Shown: piece after piece, positions 42,055 through 50,210 of the stretch
Layout of the letters: every line of letters starts with the position of its first letter
Position numbering within the stretch: position 1 is the stretch's first letter
From: Candidatus Nealsoniibacteriota bacterium
GTDB taxonomy: Bacteria > Patescibacteriota > Minisyncoccia > Minisyncoccales > PWPS01
DNA: 62,876 nt
Direction: 5' to 3'
Assembly: GCA_003553505.1 (NCBI GenBank)
Contig: PWEN01000042.1
Span: 1-62,876 of the forward strand
Notes under the pieces: generated by a model
Seen by the model: the letters and a program-made list of their open reading frames with translations, nothing else
Told to the model about the DNA's origin: nothing
Databases searched by the model: none
Translations under genes and position numbers: made by a program

Positions 42055-42909
42055 GTCTATATAACCCTTGAAGTCCTTGCCTATATCTTCTCTCATCATG
42101 GCAAACTCCACGGATGTTTTGAGATAGCTTAAAGGATCTCCTGTGGTATGCCACTTCCCTTCTATCGGTTGCGCTATTACACTTTTTCCTTTCTTTGTAA
42201 GATTGTTTATCATATCTGCCACCCACAGCTCTCCATCTTTTCCGGTGGAAGTTTTTTGGACCTCCTCAATAACCTCATAAGAAAAAACAAATCTTCCGAA
42301 CTGGGCTTTATTCGAAGGAGCTTCTTCTGCCGGAAGTTTCTCATAAACCCCTTCTACCTCTTTTCCCTTCTTATATTTTACAGTGCCGTATCGGTGAACC
42401 TCTTCTTTTGGAACGTCTTGAACTCCCAGTACAGCGGATGGAGACTCTTTTTCAAAAACATCTATCAGTTGCTTTGTTACGGGCTCTCTGGAAATTGTAA
42501 GGTCGTCTCCGAACATATACACAAAAGACTCTTTTTTGTCCATGAGTGGAGCAATACAGCGTAAAGGAGTGGCGTTTCCATAAGGTTGGTCATTGTTTTG
42601 TCTTACATAGACAAAGTTTGCCATCCGTGGTATTTTTTTTATCCTTTCAAGTCTTTCTTTTTTTCCTGATTTTTCAAGTTCGTTTTCAAGCAGCGCATGA
42701 GAGTCAAAGTAGTCTTCAAGTGCTCCTTGTCCTGCACGAGTAACAATGATTATGTCCTTTATCCCGGAGTTAACTGCTTCTTCTACGAGATAATGGATTA
42801 TAGGCTTGTCCACAATGGGAAGCATCTCTTTTGGTTGATTTTTTGTTGCTGGAAGGAATCTTGTTCCATATCCAGCAGCGGCGATAACAGCTTTTGTTAC
42901 TTTACTCAT
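42046..42909 (-). CDS. galU: UTP-glucose-1-phosphate uridylyltransferase
   Basis: This 287-aa nucleotidyltransferase has the N-terminal VIAAAGYGTRFLPATKNQPKE with catalytic Lys and Gly-rich loop, IVTRAGQGALEDYFD and later FAGDD-type FGDDLTI. It makes UDP-glucose for surface polymers. It is the last gene of the long minus-strand series beginning at nfo (61285). Confidence 0.95.
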   Translation of the reverse strand: MSKVTKAVIAAAGYGTRFLPATKNQPKEMLPIVDKPIIHYLVEEAVNSGIKDIIIVTRAGQGALEDYFDSHALLENELEKSGKKERLERIKKIPRMANFVYVRQNNDQPYGNATPLRCIAPLMDKKESFVYMFGDDLTISREPVTKQLIDVFEKESPSAVLGVQDVPKEEVHRYGTVKYKKGKEVEGVYEKLPAEEAPSNKAQFGRFVFSYEVIEEVQKTSTGKDGELWVADMINNLTKKGKSVIAQPIEGKWHTTGDPLSYLKTSVEFAMMREDIGKDFKGYIDLF

Positions 42910-42922
42910 AATATATTTAAAT

Positions 42923-43540
42923 TTATCTATTACCTATAATGGCAAACATCGACTTTATTTTGCCATCTCTTCTATATGAAAAATAACTATCGCTCATGCA
43001 GTATGTGCAGTCCGCGTTGACCTTTATCTTGTTCAAACCTTCTTTAATCAAAGCCTCTTTTGCTGCTTTTTTTAGGTCAACAAACATTTTTCCTTTATTT
43101 TTTTCAGTTAACAAAGGAAACTTGGAAGCAACATCTTCTTTTACTTCAAAGTGGCACTTTCCTATTCCTGGTCCTATATAAGCATTCATCTCACTGTCAT
43201 GAATTTCTCTCATCTTTAAAGCTCCAGACCTCAAAACTCCTGATATTAATCCTTTCCATCCCGCATGAAAAATTCCTACTGCCTTGTTGGTCCATAAAAA
43301 AACAGGAATGCAGTCAGCAACTGGCACGCCGATAAATAAATCTTTCTCTTTTGTAATTAATCCGTCCACACTTTTTATTGTTTTTCCTGCATGAGAACTA
43401 TTTACAACTTTTACTTTATTTCCGTGTACATTTTCACTTAAAACAAGCAAGGATATGTCATTTCTCCTAAGAAAAGCATCTTTATTTTTTTTATCATCCA
43501 TTGATCCATCACTTTTTTTGGAAAGAACTATTCTTGTCAT
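42923..43540 (-). CDS. pgeF: Purine nucleoside phosphorylase, YfiH/PgeF family
   Basis: This 205-aa protein of the laccase-domain family (YfiH/YlmD/FAMIN) has VADCIPVFLW and GIFHAGWKGLISGVL followed by AYIGPGIGKCHFEV, which supply the zinc-binding Cys/His set. Modern work assigns purine nucleoside phosphorylase and adenosine deaminase activity to the family; an editing role in peptidoglycan has also been reported for PgeF. Overlaps the SpoIIM-like gene by four bases. Confidence 0.88.
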   Translation of the reverse strand: MTRIVLSKKSDGSMDDKKNKDAFLRRNDISLLVLSENVHGNKVKVVNSSHAGKTIKSVDGLITKEKDLFIGVPVADCIPVFLWTNKAVGIFHAGWKGLISGVLRSGALKMREIHDSEMNAYIGPGIGKCHFEVKEDVASKFPLLTEKNKGKMFVDLKKAAKEALIKEGLNKIKVNADCTYCMSDSYFSYRRDGKIKSMFAIIGNR

Positions 43541-44073
43541 ATAAAAAGCGGGGTTATAAATGACTCTATGAGAGCGGCAATAAACACTAATGGAATAATA
43601 ACTTTAACAAAAAAGATAAGCACTTTTTTGACCAAAGGTTTCATCTCTTTTTGTTTTATAAAGTTGTATCCAAGGAAGATCCCTAGGCCTGAGGCCATCA
43701 TCGCCGCAGGTAGTTCTATTATGCCATGAGGCGCAAGCAAAAGAAATATTCCCTTAACTCCTGCTGTATCTATAAAAAGGGAAACAACTATACCTAGTAT
43801 CCCTCCGTTTATGACCATGAAAAGAAAAGGAATAACACCGAATGCAACTCCCGTGATGAGCGCAAAAAACATACTAAAGGAGTTGTTTGCAAATATAAGC
43901 GCAAAAAGCTCAAAGGAGTTCAAGTCTTTTATGAAAGATAAATCTTCTCCCATCTCTGAGAAGATTTCCATGGCGATACCCGGATTAGAGGTAGCATAAA
44001 AATAACCTAAAACAGAAGATACCACAAAGACTATAGCCGATATTATGGTGCAGTAAAATATTTCTTTTTTCAT
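43537..44073 (-). CDS. SpoIIM/DUF95-like membrane protein
   Basis: This 178-aa protein has about five transmembrane segments and the DUF95 pattern: FANNSFSMFFALITGVAFGVIPFLFMVINGG followed by LAPHGIIELPAAMMASG. The family is related to sporulation protein SpoIIM, but non-sporulating bacteria carry it widely with unknown function. It sits between an ion antiporter and pgeF. Confidence 0.82.
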   Translation of the reverse strand: MKKEIFYCTIISAIVFVVSSVLGYFYATSNPGIAMEIFSEMGEDLSFIKDLNSFELFALIFANNSFSMFFALITGVAFGVIPFLFMVINGGILGIVVSLFIDTAGVKGIFLLLAPHGIIELPAAMMASGLGIFLGYNFIKQKEMKPLVKKVLIFFVKVIIPLVFIAALIESFITPLFI

Positions 44074-45710
44074 ATGTTTTTTATTGTTTCCATGTCTTTA
44101 TCTTTTATCTCTTTTAACTTCTCTTTTTCCATATCAATAATCTCTCCTATGAACTGCCCTGAAGAGAGGTGTGGAAGAAAAACGTAATCCGCTCCTTTTT
44201 TATAAAGTTCTATCGCATCACTGTCTGTCTCTGCTCGCAGAATAATAGTTAAAGGGGGCTCCTTGAGCTTGTTTAGTAGGAAAAGATTGTCTTCTATGTT
44301 AGGACTTGTAGATATTACCGTTTTTGTTTTTGAAAGATCTATGCTTTCAAACAAATGAGGATCTGTTATGTCCGCAAACAAGCAAGATATACCTTTTTTC
44401 TTTAAGTTTTCTATTACAAACGGGTCAAAATCTATTACCATTACCTCTTTTTGGGGCATGCACGACAACACTCCCCTTCCCGTCCTGTTTCCTCCGAACA
44501 TCACTATCGGTTTTGAGTTTGCCTTCAAGAAGGAAACGCCTTCTTCACTTAATGCATCTTTTCCTATAAAAGGAGATATAATTGCAAATATCTTCTCTGC
44601 GTAAAGTATGAGATAAGTTGAGACAGTGATAGTTACAACTCCTACTGCAGCTATAAGAGTAAATATCTCGTTTTCAATGTGTCCCAGTGTCAGTCCCATG
44701 GTTCCCACTATAAGACTAAACTCTGATATCTGTGCTACCGTGAGACCCGTAAGGAAAGAAGTTCTCTTTTTATATCCCAGCAGATTCATTATGAAGAAAA
44801 CAATGAGAGGATTACCGATAAGAACAAAAAAGGAAAATGTTATAATGGGAACGATCATTCCTGATATCTCTGACACGACCATTAATGATCCCAGCATGGC
44901 AAAGAATGCGAGTATAAAGAAATCTCTCAAAGGACGTATTCTGCTTGCGATGTGGTATTTTTGCGAGGAGTTGGCGAGAGCAAGACCTCCCAAGAATCCC
45001 GCAAGTTCGATTGAGAATCCTATGCTCTCCATAACAACAACAAGAAGAAAAACCCAAGCAAGAGTAAAAAGAAATATAAGTTCTTGTGATCTTGATATTT
45101 TATCAAATATAACTGGAAAAAGTCTCACTCCCAAATAGAGTGTCACTAAAAAAAACACGACACCCTGAAGAGTAATATATAAAATAGGAACAAGAGAGAC
45201 TTCCTTGCCTGCGTCAAGTCCTGCCAAGAGCACAAGGATAACAACCACCACAAAGTCCTGTACTAAAAGAAGGCCGATAGATATTCTTCCATAAAGACTG
45301 TTTATGGCGTTCTTGTCGGAAAGTAGCTTAATTATTATGACTGTACTGGAAAAAGTGAGCGCTATTGCTATATAGGCGGAAGTTAATGCTTCAAACCCGA
45401 AAAATATATTTGCAATTATGTATCCGAAAAAGAAAGTGAACAATACCTGACCGACTCCTATGGCAAGAGAAACCCTTCCCACCTTCCTTAGGGATGTGTA
45501 GTCCATTTCCAGACCAACAAGAAAAAGTAGGAGAGTTACTCCTACAGAGGAAAGCAGGCGTATGCTTTCCTGGTCTTCCAGATTTAATAGTCCAAAGTAT
45601 CCTATTAGCAGTCCGGTAAAAAGATAGGCAAGAATGAGTGGTTGCCTTAAGATCTTCGCCAGCACTCCTAAGATTGCAGCGACTCCGAATATTATGGCGA
45701 TATCCGTCAT
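44070..45710 (-). CDS. CPA2-type cation:proton antiporter with TrkA-N domain
   Basis: This 546-aa protein has about twelve transmembrane helices at the N-terminus (residues 1-385, LLLFLVGLEMDYTSLRKVG, FSSTVIIIKLLSD) and a cytoplasmic Rossmann TrkA-N domain at about 400-510 (KPIVMFGGNRTGRGVLS). This is the KefB/GerN-like plan for K+ or Na+/H+ exchange, gated by nucleotide binding. Together with the MscS channel upstream it suggests an osmotic/ion homeostasis module. Confidence 0.9.
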   Translation of the reverse strand: MTDIAIIFGVAAILGVLAKILRQPLILAYLFTGLLIGYFGLLNLEDQESIRLLSSVGVTLLLFLVGLEMDYTSLRKVGRVSLAIGVGQVLFTFFFGYIIANIFFGFEALTSAYIAIALTFSSTVIIIKLLSDKNAINSLYGRISIGLLLVQDFVVVVILVLLAGLDAGKEVSLVPILYITLQGVVFFLVTLYLGVRLFPVIFDKISRSQELIFLFTLAWVFLLVVVMESIGFSIELAGFLGGLALANSSQKYHIASRIRPLRDFFILAFFAMLGSLMVVSEISGMIVPIITFSFFVLIGNPLIVFFIMNLLGYKKRTSFLTGLTVAQISEFSLIVGTMGLTLGHIENEIFTLIAAVGVVTITVSTYLILYAEKIFAIISPFIGKDALSEEGVSFLKANSKPIVMFGGNRTGRGVLSCMPQKEVMVIDFDPFVIENLKKKGISCLFADITDPHLFESIDLSKTKTVISTSPNIEDNLFLLNKLKEPPLTIILRAETDSDAIELYKKGADYVFLPHLSSGQFIGEIIDMEKEKLKEIKDKDMETIKNI

Positions 45711-46747
45711 TTGTTTATATACACTGTGCGAGTCGGGAAAGCCATGGAGATGCCTTCCTTCTCAAACTCTCTTTTTACTTTAAAAAGAATGCTTTGATGA
45801 ACATCCATGTACTCTTTGAAGTCATGAGAATTAACATAGTAAACTACGGTAAAGCTCAACGAAGAGTCGCCAAACTGGTTAAAGTGTGCCCTCTCAAAGT
45901 CAGCAAGCTCTTCTTCCTCTATTACTTTTTCTACTATCCCGGGAATCTTTTCCAGTTTTTCGGAAGGTGTGTCATATGTTACACCAAAATCAAAGCTTCT
46001 CCTTCTGCTTTCCAGATCTTTGAAGTTGTGTATCTGTGCAGAAGTAAGTTCTCTGTTTGATATAACTATCTCTTCTCCTTGTAGTGCACGTAAGCGAGTT
46101 GTCTTTATTCCTATTCTCTCCACTGTACCGAGCTTGTCACCTACTATTATAAAGTCTCCTTCCACAAAAGGTTTATCAAAAAAGATGGCAAAGGAGCTGA
46201 AAAGATCTGAAAGAATGTTTTGCAGAGCAAAACCGACGGCAATACCCCCTATACCAAGTCCGGCAACAAGGGCAGTAATATTCACTCCCATTGTGGAAAG
46301 AAAGACAAGCAGCGCAAAGAACCAAAGCATGGCCTTTACTACACGAACTATTATTCCCAGAGAAGCTTCTTGTTTCTTTTCTTCATCGAGTTGTTTTTCT
46401 ACAAAAAAATCAATTACTTGTTGGAGAGAGATGACCGCTCTTATTGATATCCATGCCACAAGGATCGCAAAAAGGATCACTGAGGCAGACTTGGGAATAT
46501 TCAAAATGAGAAGCGCTATGTAAAGCGACAAGAACCCGTAAAAGGCGGGCCTTATTCTGTCTATTATCTTTACTACAAGCTCCCCTACTTCACTTCCTTT
46601 TGTTATCTTTTTTATCTTTCTAAGTATTATAAGCTTGAATATTGCAAAGAAAGAAAGGAGAACAAGCAATAAAACTAAAGAAGAGGCATACTGTGCAATA
46701 GTATTGCCAAAATATTCCAACTCCATTTTTGTTAATATATCATCCAT
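45707..46747 (-). CDS. mscS: Small-conductance mechanosensitive channel (MscS)
   Basis: This 346-aa channel has about four N-terminal helices, the pore-lining TM3 with ITALVAGLGIGGIAVGFALQNILSDLF, and the beta domain beginning FVEGDFIIVGDKLGTVERIG. It opens under membrane tension to protect against hypo-osmotic shock. It lies three bases before truB's stop side and overlaps the antiporter by ATGA. Confidence 0.93.
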   Translation of the reverse strand: MDDILTKMELEYFGNTIAQYASSLVLLLVLLSFFAIFKLIILRKIKKITKGSEVGELVVKIIDRIRPAFYGFLSLYIALLILNIPKSASVILFAILVAWISIRAVISLQQVIDFFVEKQLDEEKKQEASLGIIVRVVKAMLWFFALLVFLSTMGVNITALVAGLGIGGIAVGFALQNILSDLFSSFAIFFDKPFVEGDFIIVGDKLGTVERIGIKTTRLRALQGEEIVISNRELTSAQIHNFKDLESRRRSFDFGVTYDTPSEKLEKIPGIVEKVIEEEELADFERAHFNQFGDSSLSFTVVYYVNSHDFKEYMDVHQSILFKVKREFEKEGISMAFPTRTVYINK

Positions 46748-46750
46748 AGT

Positions 46751-47431
46751 TTATATGTTATCAAAATTTTTAAAAAAGAAAACATTCTTTAGTGGTATAA
46801 GTTTTTCGTTTTCAATATTAACGCAGTCCTTTACGGAAAAATCCCCCACCCTGTCTCTTCTAAGGTCATAAAGATAGGCTCCGCAAGAAAGTTTTTCTCC
46901 TAAATCCCTTGCTAAAGAGCGAATATAAACTCCTGATCCTGTTACCGTTCTTATTTTTATAAAGGGATACTTATAAAGTATAATGTCATTCTCTTTTATG
47001 AAAACTTTTCTTTTTTTCATTTCGGGAGGAGTTCCCTTTCTTGCTAGCTTATAAGCTTCTTTTCCTTTTATTTTTACAGCCGAAAAAGCAGGTGGAGTTT
47101 GATATATCTCCCCTATAAAAGAACTCAAAGCAGTTCTTGTTTCTTCCAAAGAGGGTCTTTTAAAGGAGACTCTTTCTTTTCTACCCTCTTTATCATCTGT
47201 CTCACTTTTTTTCCCAAGCAGAATAAGGGCGGTATACTCCTTTTCGTTGAGTTGTTCGGAAAACAGATTCTTTGTTCCTTTATTGTACCCTACCACAAGC
47301 ACTCCTTGAGCCAAGGGGTCGAGTGTACCTGCATGACCCCACTTTTTCACGCCGGTTATCCCCTGAATTCTATTTAGCATTTCACGGGATGTAATGTTTT
47401 TTGGCTTGTATACGGCAAAAACTTCTTTCAT
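46751..47431 (-). CDS. truB: tRNA pseudouridine(55) synthase TruB
   Basis: TruB (226 aa) makes pseudouridine 55 in the T loop. KKWGHAGTLDPLAQGVLVVG holds the catalytic Asp; QTPPAFSAVKIKGKEAYKLA and GVYIRSLARDLGEKL are the other conserved blocks. The C-terminal PUA domain is nearly absent, hence the short length. It overlaps the UDG gene by four bases. Confidence 0.94.
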   Translation of the reverse strand: MKEVFAVYKPKNITSREMLNRIQGITGVKKWGHAGTLDPLAQGVLVVGYNKGTKNLFSEQLNEKEYTALILLGKKSETDDKEGRKERVSFKRPSLEETRTALSSFIGEIYQTPPAFSAVKIKGKEAYKLARKGTPPEMKKRKVFIKENDIILYKYPFIKIRTVTGSGVYIRSLARDLGEKLSCGAYLYDLRRDRVGDFSVKDCVNIENEKLIPLKNVFFFKNFDNI

Positions 47432-48012
47432 TTTATAGATTTGAATCCTTGCAAGAGAGTTTCTTTTTGATGTGGATTGTGTACGGCGGCTGCGGGATGA
47501 AGAAGAGGAACTATTTTTATATCACCGTAATTTGTTTTTGCAAAGAAAACTTTTCCGTGCATCTGTGTTATTGGTAGTATATCTTTTTCTAAACCAAATT
47601 TTGTAAGTATGTAAGCGGCTGAAAATCTTCCCAAGGGAGATATTGTTTCCGGCTTTATGATGTTTATCTGTCTGTCTAAAAAAGGGGCATACAACTCTAT
47701 CTCATCCGGGTAAGGATCTCTGTTATTAGGGGGACGATCCTTTATTATATTTGTAATATAAGTGCTTTCACGCTCTATCCCTACTTCTTGGAGGCACCAG
47801 TCAAGAACTTTTCCCGCTGTGCCGCAAAACGGTCTACCACGCTTTGCTTCATTTGCTCCGGGAGCTTCACCGATAAACATGATCTTGGCATCATGATCAC
47901 CCTCCCCTATTACCGGAAAAGCACCGTTTGCAACTCTTTCCTTGTAAAGTGGAGACTCGTTTAAGTCTAGCACTTGTTCTTTTATCTCTCTTAAAAGTTC
48001 TTTTTTTGTCAT
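47428..48012 (-). CDS. udg: Uracil-DNA glycosylase family 4-like, without Fe-S cysteines
   Basis: This 194-aa glycosylase of the family 4 type has IMFIGEAPGANEAKRGRPFC (motif A), the RPPNNRDPYPDE block and the HPAAAVHNP motif. It would remove uracil from DNA. The four cysteines that normally ligate a [4Fe-4S] cluster are all replaced: the N-terminal CxxC by NES/PLY residues, the KCRPP Cys by Asp (KDRPP) and the last Cys by Tyr (ELYAPFL). The fold may be held without a cluster. It overlaps both neighbours by ATGA. Confidence 0.85.
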   Translation of the reverse strand: MTKKELLREIKEQVLDLNESPLYKERVANGAFPVIGEGDHDAKIMFIGEAPGANEAKRGRPFCGTAGKVLDWCLQEVGIERESTYITNIIKDRPPNNRDPYPDEIELYAPFLDRQINIIKPETISPLGRFSAAYILTKFGLEKDILPITQMHGKVFFAKTNYGDIKIVPLLHPAAAVHNPHQKETLLQGFKSIK

Positions 48013-49043
48013 TGAAGCATTTTTATGACAATTTTTAACTCTGCAGAAGAAAGGTTGTTCTTTAATTTTTCTTTTATTTCTTCTACTATCTTTTTGCTTT
48101 TTTGAGAGGAAAGATTAAGTTCTCTTTCTACTTCTGAAAGACTTTTTTTGGTACGTAACTCGAACATCTTTACTTCTCTTTCGTCTAATATATCATCACG
48201 TAAAACTTTTTCCAGAACGCTATCCTCCTTAAAGATACAAAAGCTGTCTTTTTTGTTGTCAGAGTGAATCATGCATGCTTCCCCTTGAAATATGCGATTA
48301 TAATCTCCACAGGCAAAACAACGTCCCGGATAACTACAAGGAAAATCATTTTTTTCTATAGAATCCTTTATCTTCAAAGATATATTTTTTATTTCCTCGA
48401 GAGAACTTTCTGTGTCCCCTACTTTATGCTCTACCGGATCATCATCATGTTGCAGATACCAGTAACTCACCTTTTTCACCTCCTTTTTTATATTGTTTTT
48501 TGCAAGTATGGTGTATATAGGAAGTTGCAAGGATCCGTTTGACTCTTTGTTATTGCCTGTTTTAAAGTCGACTATGTGAACTCCTCCGCAGTCAAGCAGT
48601 TCTATCCAGTCCAGACTCCCCACAAGCTTTATATCTTCTCCTTGAAAAAGGTCCAGTGTAGGAAGTTTTTTTTGTGGTTCAAGCGAAGGTCTTTTTAATA
48701 AGGGTGACCCTTCGACACGGGAAACCATGCTTACTCCACGCTCTTTAAACTCTTCCTCTTTTTTTGTTGATATAAATCCTCCTTTTTTGCCGCTATATCT
48801 TGAAAAAACTTCTTCGAATTTTTCTGCAAGAGAAAGATTTACCCTTTCTTCTATAGGAAGTGTGGCAAGCTCTTCCACAGTTTCATGTACTGCAGATCCG
48901 AGAGAAAGATAAGGGTTTACTATTTGCAACCTATTACCTGTTTCAGGGTTGCGGTAAACATACTGCATATAGTAAAGACGGGGACATTTTTTAAAAGCGG
49001 AAATTGCAGAGTGTGATATCCACAGCGTGTTTTGGTAGTTCAT
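48009..49043 (-). CDS. PD-(D/E)XK nuclease (Cas4/AddB-like) with C-terminal HTH
   Basis: This 344-aa protein starts with SAISAFKKCPRLYYMQY, contains LSLGSAVHETVEE (catalytic His) and the core LVGSLDWIELLDCGGVHIVDFKTGN with Asp/Asp/Lys. A Cys before RLYY plus CFACGDYNRIFQGEAC give four cysteines in the Cas4/AddB pattern, suggesting an Fe-S cluster. The last 60 residues (LSEVERELNLSSQKSKKIVEE) look like a sigma-region-4 or HTH helix pair. No CRISPR array is nearby, so a repair nuclease role is likely. Confidence 0.82.
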   Translation of the reverse strand: MNYQNTLWISHSAISAFKKCPRLYYMQYVYRNPETGNRLQIVNPYLSLGSAVHETVEELATLPIEERVNLSLAEKFEEVFSRYSGKKGGFISTKKEEEFKERGVSMVSRVEGSPLLKRPSLEPQKKLPTLDLFQGEDIKLVGSLDWIELLDCGGVHIVDFKTGNNKESNGSLQLPIYTILAKNNIKKEVKKVSYWYLQHDDDPVEHKVGDTESSLEEIKNISLKIKDSIEKNDFPCSYPGRCFACGDYNRIFQGEACMIHSDNKKDSFCIFKEDSVLEKVLRDDILDEREVKMFELRTKKSLSEVERELNLSSQKSKKIVEEIKEKLKNNLSSAELKIVIKMLQ

Positions 49044-49047
49044 ATTT

Positions 49048-49764
49048 CTATCGATAACCGGAGAAGCACTTCTCTTTTTGGTCTATTATTTCGTTATACT
49101 TTTCTATAAGTGATGTTGTTTTGGAGGCTAAATCGTTATACTCTTCGATTATAATGTTGTGCTCTACTCTACTATCCTCTTCTCTTATTGTCTCTTCAAG
49201 CTCCTTGAGTTGCTCTTCTTTTTCATCTATACGTGACACAAGCTCATCATCCATTTGAGGGCAAACAGATACCGGAGTAGCGAAAACTTGCACAGAAACA
49301 AACATCTTCGTTTCGTTTAGCTTGCCGTAACGTGAAGCAACACCCGTTTCCAGATAGTTTTCATTTAATATATTCTCTCTATGACCAGGACTTTCCATCC
49401 AAGCTTGCACAACATCTTTTTCATCTTTAAATCGGCCTCTTATAAGATTCTCTCCTATAATAATGAATTCATAGCCAACATCTGTAGCTATAGCATCAAT
49501 TTCTTCTCCCGTGGGAGAGGTGTGATCAAAATAGTTTCTTTCAAGCATGTCGTCCAATTTTTTTTCTGCAATAAGAGAGAGGTCTTTATTTTCCTCAAGG
49601 CGTACCGTCTCGCTCTCTTTTCTTTTTTGATTTACCTCTTGCAGTATAGTAGAGCTCTCAAGGGGAGTATCTCTTAAGGAGTACTGCAGATAAGAGTAAA
49701 AAAGAAAGGGAATAGAGACAACTATTCCCAATACTAATCCCGCCTTAATAGGTTTGCTCATCAT
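49048..49764 (-). CDS. CAP/SCP-domain secreted protein (YkwD-like)
   Basis: This 238-aa protein has an N-terminal transmembrane anchor (about residues 6-26) and a CAP domain with LSLIAEKKLDDMLERNYFDH, GENLIRG and AWMESPGHRENILNE, all typical of YkwD-type extracellular proteins. A charged helical tail follows, ending with a Cys near the C-terminus. Start 49764 (MMSKPIKAG) is chosen; 49794 would add a Lys-run encoded opposite the acid tail of the gene upstream. Role at the cell surface unknown. Confidence 0.82.
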   Translation of the reverse strand: MMSKPIKAGLVLGIVVSIPFLFYSYLQYSLRDTPLESSTILQEVNQKRKESETVRLEENKDLSLIAEKKLDDMLERNYFDHTSPTGEEIDAIATDVGYEFIIIGENLIRGRFKDEKDVVQAWMESPGHRENILNENYLETGVASRYGKLNETKMFVSVQVFATPVSVCPQMDDELVSRIDEKEEQLKELEETIREEDSRVEHNIIIEEYNDLASKTTSLIEKYNEIIDQKEKCFSGYR

Positions 49765-49996
49765 CTTCTTCCTCTTTTTCTTCTTCTTTCTCACTGCCTG
49801 ACTCCTCTTCTCTGCTGATTATAAAACACCAGTATACTATAAAGATTGAGAATATGAATAGCAGACCACTTACCCATGTAGGGATCTCCGCTCCGGCGAC
49901 TTCTACACTCCAACCAAACATCATGCGCAGAAAATCAAGTATGGCATGAACAGAAAAAAACAGTGCCACTATAAATAAAAATACTTTTTTACTCAT
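49745..49996 (-). CDS. Small two-TM protein with acidic tail
   Basis: This 83-aa protein has two hydrophobic helices (about 3-27 and 41-61) and a C-terminal run of Glu, Lys and Asp. Unknown function. Overlaps DUF167 upstream by eight bases and the CAP gene downstream by 20. Confidence 0.65.
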   Translation of the reverse strand: MSKKVFLFIVALFFSVHAILDFLRMMFGWSVEVAGAEIPTWVSGLLFIFSIFIVYWCFIISREEESGSEKEEEKEEEDDEQTY

Positions 49997-50210
49997 CTAT
50001 TTTAAATATTTTACTTTTACTTTTTTGACCTTTGACCAACTTTACCCTTTTTTGAGGAAATATGGAAGAGATTATCTCTGTTACACGGCGATTCACCTCT
50101 CCTCTTAGCGGCTTCTCTTTTATCTCTATCACTGCTTCTCTTTCTTTGATCCAAAAAATCTTTTCTTTTCTACTGCTGGGAACTACTTTCACTTTTACAT
50201 ACATAACCAC
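49989..50210 (-). CDS. DUF167/YggU-family protein
   Basis: This 73-aa protein resembles the YggU family: MYVKVKVVPSSRKEKI, then KEKPLRGEVNRRVTEIIS and VKLVKGQKSKSKIFKI, matching the K-x-P-x-x-G-x-x-N and G-x-x-S-x-x-K pattern. Biochemical role unknown. Start 50210 or 50204 (MYVKV) are both possible. It lies at the 3' end of the uvrD-like gene with a 16-base overlap. Confidence 0.8.
   Translation of the reverse strand: MVMYVKVKVVPSSRKEKIFWIKEREAVIEIKEKPLRGEVNRRVTEIISSIFPQKRVKLVKGQKSKSKIFKIDE

Noticed and set aside
44626-45138. Long plus-strand reading frame opposite the antiporter gene (also 45969-46523 opposite mscS)
   Set aside because: They are antisense shadows of clearly conserved genes, with no start signals of their own.
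47318-47326. Further GGTCGA matches (here and near 16257)
   Set aside because: They lie inside truB and the 16078 gene coding regions, not upstream of a start codon, and lack the AA before or the -10 box.
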